A stretch of DNA of 64,000 bases from Saprospirales bacterium (lineage in GTDB: Bacteria > Bacteroidota > Bacteroidia > Chitinophagales > Saprospiraceae): contig JADJYG010000002.1 in the NCBI GenBank assembly GCA_016719895.1, forward strand, positions 62,001 to 126,000, in the 5' to 3' direction. This document shows, in pieces, positions 44,701-54,627 of the stretch (positions are counted from its first letter, which is position 1; each line of letters opens with the position of its first letter). The notes beneath the pieces were generated by a model. The model worked only from the letters and a program-made list of their open reading frames with translations, ran no database searches and was not told the origin of the DNA. The translations under genes and the position numbers were made by a program.

Positions 44701-47700
44701 CGCGTAGCCGCTCGTATTGCTGAAGGTGATCGTCGTGCTGTTGCACGCTGTCTTTACCGTTACCGCCTGGCTGATGTCAATCGAATCCTGCAGCGTCACC
44801 ACCGCCGTGTCCTGGTCTATACATTGCTCCGCCACCGAAGTCGCCAGGGCAATGTACGTCCCCGCACCCACCGACGCCGGGTCAACCGCCGTTCCCGAAA
44901 GGTCCGTCCACACCACCGTCGCCGGCTCGCTCGTCGCCGCCGTCAGGCTCGCCGTCGCGGCGCAGGCCGTCACGTCCGCAGCCGTCACGCTGAAATCGTC
45001 CGGTGAAGTCGTCACCGACTGGCCCGCAGGCTTCACGCAGTCCGCGTTCGCCGTGAACGTCACCGTGTACGTCCCGAATGCCGCGTATGTGTACGTCCCG
45101 CTGTTCTGTACGCTCGTCCCCGTCCCGTCGCCGAATGCCCAGACACCCGCGTAGCCGCTCGTATTGCTGAAGGTGATTGTCGTGCTGTTGCACGCTGTTG
45201 TCACCGTCACTGCCTGGCTGATGTCTACCGAATCCTGAGCGTCACCACCGCCGTGTCCGGGTCCACACATTGCTCCGCCACCGAAGTCGCCACGGCGATG
45301 TACGTCCCCGCACCCACTGCGCCCGGGTCCACCGGCGTACCCGCCAGGTCCGTCCATACCACCGTCGCCGGCTCGCTCGTCGCCGCCGTCAGGCTCGCCG
45401 ATGCCGCGCAGGCCGTCACGTCCGCAGCCGTCACGCTGAAATCGTCCGGTGAAGTCGTTACCGTCTGGCCTGCCGGCTTCACGCAGTCCGCGTTCGCCGT
45501 GAACGTCACCGTGTACGTCCCGAAGTTTGCATACGTGTACGTCCCGTTGTTCGCTGCGCTCGTCCCCGTCCCGTCGCCGAATACCCACACGCCCGCGTAG
45601 CCGCTCGTATTGCTGAAGCTGATCGTCGTGCTGTTGCACGCCGTTGTCACCGTCACTGCCTGGCTGATGTCTATCGAATCCTGAAGCGTTACCACCGCCG
45701 TGTCCCGGTCCACACATTGCGCCGCCAGCGAAGTCGCCACCGCGATGTACGTCCCCGCGCCTACTGCCGAGGGGTTTGCTACTGCCGATCCCGCAAGGTC
45801 CGTCCACACCACCGTTGCCGGCTCGCTCGTCGCCGCCGTCAGGCTCGCCGACGCGGCGCAGGCCGTCACGTCCGCAGCCGTCACGCTGAAGTCGTCCGGC
45901 GAGGTTGTCACCGTTTGGCCTGCCGGTTTCACGCAGTCCGCGCTGGCCGTGAACGTCACCATGTACGTCCCGAAGTTTGCATACGTGTACGTCCCGTTGT
46001 TCGCTGCGCTCGTCCCCGTCCCGTCGCCGAATACCCAGGCCCGCGTAGCCGCTCGTATTGCTGAGCTCGATCGTCGTGCTGTTGCACGCGTTGTCACCGT
46101 CACCGCCTGGCTGATGTCTATCGAATCCTGCAGCGTTACCACCGCCGTGTCTTGGTCTATGCACTGCGCCGCCAGCGAAGTCGCCACCGCGATGTACGTC
46201 CCCGCACCCACCGACGCCGGGTCAACCGCCGTTCCCGCAAGGTCCGTCCACACCACCGTTGCCGGCTCGCTCGTCGTCGCGCTCAGGCTCGCCGACGCCG
46301 CGCAGGCCGTCACGTCCGGAGCCGTCACGCTGAAGTCGTCCGGCGAGGTTGTCACCGACTGGCCTGCCGGTTTCACGCAGTCCGCATTTGCCGTGAACGT
46401 CACCGTGTACGTCCCGAAGTTTGCATACGTATACGTCCCGTTGTTTTGCGCGCTCGTCCCCGTCCCGTCGCCGAATACCCAGGTGCCCGCGTAGCCGCTT
46501 GTATTGCTGAAGCTGATCGTCGTGCTGTTGCACGCCGTTGTCACCGTCACTGCCTGGCTGATGTCTATCGAATCCTGCAGCGTTACCACCGCCGTGTCCT
46601 GGTCTATGCACTGCGCCGCCAGCGAAGTCGCCACCGCTATGTACGTCCCCGCGCCTACTGCCGAGGGGTTTGCTACTGCCGCGCCCGCAAGGTCCGTCCA
46701 CACCACCGTTGCCGGCTCGCTCGCCGTCGCGCTCAGGCTCGCCGATGCCGCGCAGGCCGTCACGTCCGCAGCCGTCACGCTGAAATCGTCCGGCGAGGTT
46801 GTCACCGACTGACCCGCAGGCTTCACGCAGTCCGCATTTGCCGTGAACGTCACCGTGTACGTCCCAAAGTTTGCATACGTGTACGTCCCGTTGTTCGCTG
46901 CGCTCGTCCCCGTCCCGTCGCCGAATACCCACGTGCCTGCGTAGCCGCTCGTATTGCTGAAGCTGATCGTCGTGCTGTTGCACGCTGTTGTCACCGTCAC
47001 TGCCTGGCTGATGTCTATCGAATCCTGCAGCGTTACCACCGCCGTGTCCCGGTCCACACATTGCGCCGCCAGCGAAGTCGCCACCGCTATGTACGTCCCC
47101 GCGCCAACTGCCGAGGGGTTTGCTACTGCCGCGCCCGAAAGGTCCGTCCACACTACCGTCGCCGGCTCGCTCGTCGCCGCCGTCAGGCTCGCCGTCACCG
47201 CGCAGGCCGTCACGTCCGCAGCCGTCACGCTGAAATCGTCCGGCGAGGTCGTCACCGTTTGGCCTGCCGGTTTCACGCAGTCCGCATTTGCCGTGAACGT
47301 CACCGTGTACGTCCCAAAGTTTGCATACGTGTACGTCCCGTTGTTCGCTGCGCTCGTCCCCGTCCCATCGCCGAATACCCAGGTGCCCGCGTAGCCGCTC
47401 GTATTGCTGAAGCTGATCGTCGTGCTGTTGCACGCTGTTGTCACCGTCACTGCCTGGCTGATGTCTATCGAATCCTGAAGCGTTACCACCGCCGTGTCCC
47501 GGTCCACACATTGCGCCGCCAGCGAAGTCGCCACCGCGATGTACGTCCCCGCGCCTACTGCCGAGGGGTTTGCTACTGCCGATCCCGCAAGGTCCGTCCA
47601 CACCACCGTTGCCGGCTCGCTCGTCGTCGCGCTCAGGCTCGCCGACGCGGCGCAGGCCGTCACATCCGGAGCCGTCACGCTGAAATCGTCCGGCGAAGTT

Positions 47701-50370
47701 GTCACCGACTGACCTGCCGGTTTCACGCAGTCCGCATTCGCCGTGAACGTCACCGTGTACGTCCCGAAATTTGCATAGGTGTACGTCCCGTTGTTCGCTG
47801 CGCTCGTCCCCGTCCCGTCGCCGAATATCCAGGTACCCGCGTAGCCGCTTGTATTGCTGAAGCTGATCGTCGTGCTGTTGCACGCCGCCGCCACCGTCAC
47901 TGCCTGGCTGATGTCTATCGAATCCTGCAGCGTTACCACCGCCGTGTCCCGGTCCACACATTGCGCCGCCAGCGAAGTGGCCACCGCGATGTACGTCCCC
48001 GCGCCAACGGCCGAGGGGTGCTACTGCCGCGCCCGCAAGGTCCGTCCACACCACCGTTGCCGGCTCGCTCGTCGCCGCCGTCAGGCTCGCCGATGCCGCG
48101 CAGGCCGTCACGTCCGCAGCCGTCACGCTGAATATATCCGGGGTGACAACAATCATTTGCTCAAAAGGCCCGACACAGGCCGCTGAGGAGTTGAATTGTA
48201 CAAGATAGCTGCCCGGTCCGGGATAGAGATAGGTCACGCTGTCCAGGGTACTGGTGCCACTGCCATCTCCAAATATCCATATCCCTCCGTATCCGCTTGT
48301 ATTGACCAGTGTAACAGCGGTGCTGTTACAAGCCTGGTCTATGTCAATGAACGGCGTTATATCCAGGGAGTCCTGAATATTCACTTGAAATTCAAAGTTT
48401 TTGGAACAACTGTGTTGGTTGGTAACCGTCAAGGATATGGCGTACTGTCCAACCGGGCCAGATGCCGTGGCATTAGCGGAGCCCGGATTATTTATCGTTA
48501 ATCCGGCAGGGGTAGACGACCATTGATAGGTTACGGTATCAGCCGGATTCAAATTTTGGGCTGTAAGATTGAAGGGGATATTCGGGCAGGCAATAGGCGG
48601 CACATTTGCTATGGCCCGCACAGCGAGAAGGGTCACCGAAACGGTATCCTTCCGGACGCACTGAAAACTATCCGTGGCGATAGCGATGTAAACTCCGCCT
48701 GTTACTGCCTGTGGGTTAATCGTATCGCCAGCCAAGTTTGTCCAAACAACCGTTGCCGGCACATTAGTGGCGGCTGTAAGCAGCGCTGTGGTATCGCAGG
48801 TGACGACGGGGCTTGTGGTCAGAACTAGCAACGGTTGCCGGGTAATGGTCACTGAATCGACATCAAAACACATTGCGCTGCTCACGGTGAGCAGGTAAGT
48901 TTGAGTGCCCGGAGGATTTGCAATAATCTGCTGTGGCCCGGGATTAAACGTCAGGGAGTCCAGCGGGGACCATTTATAGGTGAAGGTGGAATCGCCTGTA
49001 ACGGTGACCGGTACCGGGCCGCCGGCGCAGCTAAAGCCATCCGTAATGACCTGGAAGTCAAGTAATCCGTCTACTTTAAACGGCAATAGCACCGTATCCC
49101 GGCAGCCTGCTGCGGAGGTGACGACCAGCTGCGCAATTCCAGCGCTTTGGTTTGGGATAGGCACCTGGGGCGGGTTTTGCAAGCTGCTGGAGAAGGCGCC
49201 GCCGCCGTCCCAGGTTACGGTCCAGTTCCATGCGACAATCGTACTGGACGGGTCTGAAGAGGCATCCGTAATCTTTACAAAAAACTGGTTGGCGATACAC
49301 GATTTGGCGAGGGTAAAGCCGGCTTTCAGTTTGGAGGTAACGCCAATATTGACGCCGCCGGCAACAGTACAGCCGCGGGCATCCGTTGCCGTAACGCCGT
49401 AGGCGCCGGCGCCCAGGCCGGTGATCATGGACCCACTAGCATTAACCAGACCCGGCCCTTTCCAGGCATAGGTATAGGGAGCGGTGCCATTGGAGGCCAG
49501 CGCGGAAGCCCAGCCATTGAAATCATGAGCACACAGGATATTACCGGAGCTGTCCATTTGCAGATTTAATTGCGTATGGGTGCCTACAATGCCGCTTGCC
49601 GAGCCGGTACAACCAGAATTTGCATCCGTTACCGTGACCGCTACCATGGCTCCGGGCGCCAGGTTAGAAACCTGTTGGGTAATTGCGCCTGGAATGTTCC
49701 ACAGATATTGATAGCTGCCTCCGGGCGGGTCTACTATAGCCGTAGCTTTGCCATCTTCCACGCCGGCACATTCGGCTTTTGCGATTAGCAAACTGACGTT
49801 CAGGTTGTCGATTTCCGGCAAAACGACCACGGTATCGGCCTGGCAGCCCTTCGTGTCGACGGTTTGAATCGTATAGGGCACGCCGGGCTGGAGATTGCCG
49901 GCCGTTGCGCCCATCGTTCCATTGCTCCACAGGGTATTGTACGGAGAAGTGCCGCCGGTGGCGAACACCGTCATCGTCCCGCTACTGTTGTTGCAGGAGG
50001 GCATATTGACGGTGACAGCGAAATGCAAGGGCGCCGGCGCCACTACCTGAACAGACCCGATTGCCGTCGTGCCTGCATTGTCCGTTACCGTAACAATATA
50101 CGTTCCGGCGGCCAGGTTTTGAATCGAAGCCGTTAGCTGTGCGTTATTCCAGTTGTAGGTATACGGCGATATGCCGCCACTGGCCGCCACACTTGCGGCG
50201 CCGTCGGTATCGCCGTTACAGGTCGGCGGCGCAAAGGACAGGGACAACTGGAGCGATCCCTGAGCAATACCCACTGCATTGCATCCGAATATCAATACAA
50301 GGATCCGGAATAGTCGGTGTGCAGCAGCGGCGAATTTTATTTTCTCAATAGTCATAACATTGCAATTCAT
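41785..50370 (-). CDS. Giant type B (gliding-motility-associated C-terminal domain) repeat protein with frame breaks
   Basis: The gene spans 2,862 codons including the stop. The N-terminus (MNCNVMTIEKIKF, or the later ATG) has a signal segment ending AVGIAQ. Then come SprB-like repeats (PPTCNGDTDGAASVAASGG) to about residue 550 and Ig/PKD-like domains. About 12.5 repeats of 149-150 residues follow (positions about 48150 to 42570). Each has TSEPATVVWTDLAG, CNSTTISFSNTSGYAG and a PKD-like VFGDGTGTS. The C-terminal domain is of gliding-motility type: PKAFTPNADTNNDFFRVRGT then VYNRWGEEVYKTED, marking type B T9SS export. Frame breaks: 2-nt loss near 48020, 1-nt loss near 45237, 1-nt loss near 44364, 1-nt gain near 44225, plus a self-correcting excursion 46037-46095. 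The net change is 3 nt, so start and end are in one frame. Upstream SprF and OmpA genes fit a secretion cassette. Confidence 0.85.
42570..48150 (-). repeat. Tandem array, about 12.5 copies of a 447/450-bp unit
   Basis: The landmark GTGTCC(T/C)GGTC or its near variant occurs at 42572, 43019, 43466, 43913, 44361, 44807, 45253, 45700, 46147, 46594, 47044, 47494 and 47944. Spacings are 447 or 450 bp, with small indels. The 450-bp units carry one extra codon (AVANPS in place of PVDPG). Neighbouring copies differ at few positions and fall in two blocks: PVDPG-type near the 3' end of the gene and AVANPS-type near the 5' end. Confidence 0.95.
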
Positions 50371-50411
50371 GGCATTGGATCAATACGGTGTAACAGATGC
50401 AATCCGTACGT

Positions 50412-53222
50412 TTATTTTTGAGGTAACGGCAGGAGAATTTCATTTCCATTGACATCGACGCCGACAATTTCCACGCGGCGGGCCTTAGCCGCGCCGACGC
50501 TAAAGACAGAAAGCCGTCTGTTTGCGGGATCGGGGCTGACGCCTTTTTTCTCCGCCTCTTTGTCTTCGCCTCTGGGCACCTCAATCAATCTCAATTGCCT
50601 GGATTTAATAAAGGGTTCGTAGATGCCGCCATCGAAGATGGAAAAGTGGTTCATAATACTGCTTACCCGGCGGGAAGTCAGGTCAACGTTGTAATTTGAA
50701 TTGGCGAGCGGCGACGCGAATCCGCTGATTTTGATATTAATCTGGTCGCCGTTGAGCAGCATTTCGTAAAGCACCTCCGAAAACATCCGCATGCGGTTCC
50801 ATTCGCCCTTTACACGCCGTTCGAAAAAGGTATCCAGATCAAATTGCCCTTTTGCCAGCGCTTCACCGGAGAGCCCCGCTGTAAACTTGTCGATGTACTC
50901 CTGCTTGCGGTTGTAATACGGCAGATACGTTTCGCGGTATTCCTGTTTTATTTTAGTGACGCCAATCCGGTGCGGCCCGGGTTCGTCGTTGTCGAAATAT
51001 AAAACGATGGGCAGGTAGCACTCCAGGCACAGCGGCCGCAGGAACAATTCCTTGCGAATACGCTGAAAAGGTATGGGATCAAGGTCATCGGTCCGGAACT
51101 CCAGCGAGTCGGTGGAATAACCCTCCTTGGTGGCGACGATGCGGTATCGCGTGTCGTAATAAATTATGGTGTGATAATCATTGGCTTGCGGGCCTGTTTG
51201 GTAGGTCCACTGTTGTGGTTTGCGCAGTTCGATCAACCGGAGGGTAACGTCGTTGAGCGGATCTTTTTTTATGTCATCAAACACATAGACGTCCAGGTCG
51301 AGTCCGCGGCGGAGGACCAATTCCCGCCGTATGGTCGTATCGCCTTGCAGGCCGATGGTGCTGAAAAAAGAGGAATCAGAGGTAAAACGAACTTTGGACG
51401 CTTTAAGGCTGTAATTGTGTTGGAAAAGCAGGTCAAAGGCATAAGTACTGCTGTCCGGGGCATTTTTTATCTGTGTGAGCAGGCCTTTTCCGTCCGGGCC
51501 GCTGTCCAGGCTTCCATCCGGCATCAGGTGTGAAAGAGTGGCGAACACCAGGGTAGACCCGGGCATGGGCATGAGGCTGTCGCCATCCATGATGGAAACG
51601 AGCAGTTTGACCCGTGCCGGCCGGAGGCAGCGGAAGGCGGCCAATTCGGTATCCAATATTTTTTGCGGCGAGTCAAAGTAAAAGGTATCCGATACAAAGC
51701 CCTCCTTGGCGGTAATGACCATATAGGATTTGCCCGGCAATAGCGGGAAGGGATGTTTGGCGCCCGGTACTTTTACCCTGCTCCGTTCGACCCAACCGTC
51801 CGGTGTCAAATCGTACAGGGTCATTTCAGCGTAGTTGAGGGTGTCTTTGGTTTCATCGTTGCAGGCTGTAATAGTAATCACCGGTTTTTCGAGGCCGGCC
51901 CTGAAGATATCGTAGCAACATTCTTCTTCCGAAAAATTTCTGGCGCCTTTGCGGTTAGAAGAGAAATAAGCCATTTTACCGGCAGCCGAAAGGGAATAAA
52001 AAACATCGTTGGCGTTGGAATTATAGGGCTCGGGCAGGTGTTCCGGCGTTTTCCAAATCGTACCCATACGCTCCGAGCGATAAATATCGAACCCCCCCAA
52101 GCCCTGCCGGCCGGTGGAACTGAAATATAGTATGCCCGTTTTATCGTGATAAAACGGCGTCACATCGTCGCCGGGCGTGTTCAACATCAGGTTTTGCGGC
52201 GCGGAGAAGGTGTCGTTTTGCAGCTGACAATACCAGATATCTTTTTTCCCTTTTCCACCCGGCCGGTCGCTTACAAAAAACAGGGTCTCAGCCCGGTCGC
52301 CCGGGAGCGTACAGATATGCGGTTGCGTGGACGAGAAGCCCTTCATATTGACCGTTCGCGGCAGCTTTTCCGGCGCGCTCCACGCGCTTTCGCCGCTGCG
52401 CTTTCGGCGGTACAATTCGAAGCGGATTTTTTTCCCGCCCGCGTATTTGCCTACGGCATAATACATGACCGTTTGGTCCCGATTGAAGGTAATATATGCC
52501 GTATGGCGTGTTTCCGCATTAAAACGAAATGGCTGGATATTGCCCAGGCGGCCATCTGGTTGGCGTTGAGCCTCCAGAATTTGCATCAGCAGCCGGCTGG
52601 TATCGCCTTTTAGCGGGAGACTGTAAGAAGAGTAATACAGCAGGCTGTCGCCCGCCCATAGGTCGGCGTACTCCGCATAGGGCGTATTGATTTCATCCCG
52701 CAAACTATCGAGCGGAATATCCAGCATTTCCCGGTGCACTTTCAGGGCCCAGGAACAGTTATTCAAGCCGATTTTGGCGGCAGCACGGTCGTCTGCCGAA
52801 CTGCTGAGGCTGTCGGCCAACTGATACAAGCGTTGGGCTTCGGTGTAGTCGCCCAGCAGGTAGCGGCTTTCGGCGCGCCGCAACAGGGTGGGGCCGCCGG
52901 CCGCCACGAGGTTTTTCTCCAGTAAAAAGTCATACGTACGGGCAGCCTCATCGTACCGGGTAAAAGCCGATGCCGCGGTGGCATAGCCTTCCAATGCGCC
53001 TACATGGAGGCTGTCGACCGCGAGTATTTGCCGGTAGTATTGCATCGCCTGGTAGTAATTGCCGTCGGAATAGCTTTTCCGGGCTTTACTTTCCAGCGCT
53101 TTTATGGATGGCCCGCGGTGGATGTTGGTGCCGATGCGCTCTGGTATACCCTGCTGTCCATTGGCCCAAGGCAGTGCGCAAAGGAAAAAGAGCGGAAGCA
53201 GTACACTTATGGATTTCAGCAT
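50412..53222 (-). CDS. OmpA family protein with TPR and PD40/WD40-like repeats (PorE-like)
   Basis: This protein of about 936 residues has a signal peptide (VLLPLFFLCALPWANGQ). The start is placed at MLKSISV (53222); 53255 is possible. The order of domains is: TPR-like helices (SYSDGNYYQAMQYYRQIL, about residues 50-180), a PD40 beta-propeller (FFVSDRPGGKGKKDIWY, YFSSTGRQGLGGFDIYRS, YFSSNRKGARNF), a carboxypeptidase regulatory-like part, and an OmpA-like C-terminus (INIKISGFASPLANSNYNVDLTSRRVSSI). The OmpA part should grip peptidoglycan. Similar proteins are parts or accessories of the T9SS. It sits between the SprF-like gene and the type B cargo gene. Confidence 0.9.
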   Translation of the reverse strand: MLKSISVLLPLFFLCALPWANGQQGIPERIGTNIHRGPSIKALESKARKSYSDGNYYQAMQYYRQILAVDSLHVGALEGYATAASAFTRYDEAARTYDFLLEKNLVAAGGPTLLRRAESRYLLGDYTEAQRLYQLADSLSSSADDRAAAKIGLNNCSWALKVHREMLDIPLDSLRDEINTPYAEYADLWAGDSLLYYSSYSLPLKGDTSRLLMQILEAQRQPDGRLGNIQPFRFNAETRHTAYITFNRDQTVMYYAVGKYAGGKKIRFELYRRKRSGESAWSAPEKLPRTVNMKGFSSTQPHICTLPGDRAETLFFVSDRPGGKGKKDIWYCQLQNDTFSAPQNLMLNTPGDDVTPFYHDKTGILYFSSTGRQGLGGFDIYRSERMGTIWKTPEHLPEPYNSNANDVFYSLSAAGKMAYFSSNRKGARNFSEEECCYDIFRAGLEKPVITITACNDETKDTLNYAEMTLYDLTPDGWVERSRVKVPGAKHPFPLLPGKSYMVITAKEGFVSDTFYFDSPQKILDTELAAFRCLRPARVKLLVSIMDGDSLMPMPGSTLVFATLSHLMPDGSLDSGPDGKGLLTQIKNAPDSSTYAFDLLFQHNYSLKASKVRFTSDSSFFSTIGLQGDTTIRRELVLRRGLDLDVYVFDDIKKDPLNDVTLRLIELRKPQQWTYQTGPQANDYHTIIYYDTRYRIVATKEGYSTDSLEFRTDDLDPIPFQRIRKELFLRPLCLECYLPIVLYFDNDEPGPHRIGVTKIKQEYRETYLPYYNRKQEYIDKFTAGLSGEALAKGQFDLDTFFERRVKGEWNRMRMFSEVLYEMLLNGDQINIKISGFASPLANSNYNVDLTSRRVSSIMNHFSIFDGGIYEPFIKSRQLRLIEVPRGEDKEAEKKGVSPDPANRRLSVFSVGAAKARRVEIVGVDVNGNEILLPLPQK

Positions 53223-53239
53223 ATACAGGGAGTATGAGA

Positions 53240-54277
53240 TCAGTCGATCGGACACTGTTTGTTAACGGGTTTCGTTTTATAAATCCGGTAAATCAGGGAT
53301 ATTTCCGGGCCGCCCCGGCTGCCGGTAGCTACGCTGAAGTTAGACAAGTTGTGGTCGTACGACAACCCGAGCATCCAGGTACGCCAATAGACCTCAAAAT
53401 GCCATACCAAGGCATCGGTGTAGCGCTGGCGGAAAAAAGCGCCGGCCTGGAGGGCCAGTTCTTCATAGGGTTTTTCATTCAGCAGCAAACGGCCGCCGAT
53501 GCCATAAATCAGTTCGCGGTAACCGCCTTGCTCCTGGAACATCAACTGCCCGGTGAGATCAAAATTAGACGTCAGCTGAGCCAGGCCCATCCCGTAAAAT
53601 GCGCGCCGGACGGCCAGGCGCACGTCCCTGGAGTTGGTCCAAAAATCGTGGTTCGGGCGGTTGACGTGGTGAAACGCCCCGCCGATATCAAAGCGGGTAC
53701 GCGACCGGGGGGCGTGAAAGCGGTAATTCAGCCCGGCGCTCAGGTCAAAATATTGCAGATTCGTACTGAACAAAGCGCCGTTTTCCATAGTTGGCGCGGC
53801 CGGATTGAACAGGCAGTCGACAAATTGTGCGTCGAAAGTCCATTGGTGGTTGTTGAAAGCCCGTTGCCCAAAAGCCGGAGTAATACCGGCCGACAGGAAA
53901 TTATTCTTCGCCAAGGGCAGGGTAAGGCTGACCGGGATACCGATTTGCAGCGAGGTAAGTTCCAGGCTTCCCTGCCGGTCATAGTTGATCAGCAAGCCGC
54001 CCGTGAAATACCGGTCGTATTGGCTCTTTTTGTAATACACTTTATTTTCCACGCTGCCGGAAAACGTCGTATAGGGCACCGGCACGGACCGCCACTGGCT
54101 TTTGTAATTGCCGGTGAAACGTATGTCGCCGCCAAATATACCCGAGAAGCTGGGGTTGATATTCAACGGGCTGTTGTGAAATTGGGAAAAGTGTATATCC
54201 TGCGCCAACAGGTGTACGGTTGGCACAAATAAGGCAACGAAGAATAGAAAATGGCGTACGGATAGCGTTCTCTTCAC
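53240..54277 (-). CDS. PorP/SprF family type IX secretion outer-membrane protein
   Basis: This protein of about 345 residues is an outer-membrane beta-barrel of the PorP/SprF family: DIHFSQFHNSPLNINPSFSG (hallmark start of the mature protein), GDIRFTGNYKSQWRSVP, and FSAGITPAFGQR-like strands. The signal peptide ends VHLLAQ. The most likely start is GTG at 54277 (VKRTLSVRHF); the frame stays open to 54400, but those residues do not resemble the family. SprF-like proteins pair with type B cargo: in Flavobacterium johnsoniae, SprF is needed to export SprB. The cargo gene lies downstream on the same strand. Confidence 0.9.
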   Translation of the reverse strand: MKRTLSVRHFLFFVALFVPTVHLLAQDIHFSQFHNSPLNINPSFSGIFGGDIRFTGNYKSQWRSVPVPYTTFSGSVENKVYYKKSQYDRYFTGGLLINYDRQGSLELTSLQIGIPVSLTLPLAKNNFLSAGITPAFGQRAFNNHQWTFDAQFVDCLFNPAAPTMENGALFSTNLQYFDLSAGLNYRFHAPRSRTRFDIGGAFHHVNRPNHDFWTNSRDVRLAVRRAFYGMGLAQLTSNFDLTGQLMFQEQGGYRELIYGIGGRLLLNEKPYEELALQAGAFFRQRYTDALVWHFEVYWRTWMLGLSYDHNLSNFSVATGSRGGPEISLIYRIYKTKPVNKQCPID

Positions 54278-54565
54278 AAGCGCAGTGTTTTTGTGATGCA
54301 ATGAGAAAAACGGATTGAAAGAGTATCCAGGAAGGGAGGAATGCGGATAAACGACCCAGAAGCGAATATTGAAGCAAAAAACGTACCAGTACAGATGCAC
54401 CGGTCCATTATGGAGGGAGGCAAACCGAAGGTGCTGAAGAAAAGGAACAGGAGGAATTATCCAAAGTCAATCCATTTCCGGTTTTGACTTTTCGCGAGAT
54501 TGGGAACTGCCGTAAAGGTACTGTTTTTCCTGAGTGCGCAAAATTCATGCGGCGTTAATTGAGCG

Positions 54566-54595
54566 AAAGGTTTGTCAGCGTGCTGACAAACCTTT
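54566..54595. terminator. Palindromic hairpin after glyS
   Basis: A 14-bp perfect stem (54566-54579 with 54582-54595), AAAGGTTTGTCAGC and its complement, with a 2-nt loop. It lies 33 nt past the glyS stop on the minus strand and likely ends that transcript. Confidence 0.6.
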
Positions 54596-54627
54596 CTTAA
54601 ACACCCAAATTATCCGTTTGAAAAAGA

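Noticed and set aside
46152..48131. 659-codon open frame on the plus strand
   Set aside because: It is antisense to the giant repeat gene, has low-complexity Arg/His-rich content and owes its length to the repeat period. The minus strand gives a clear signal and domain structure.
42570..48150. Regular repeats suggesting CRISPR
   Set aside because: Units are 447-450 bp, contiguous and protein-coding; there are no short repeats with unique spacers and no cas genes.
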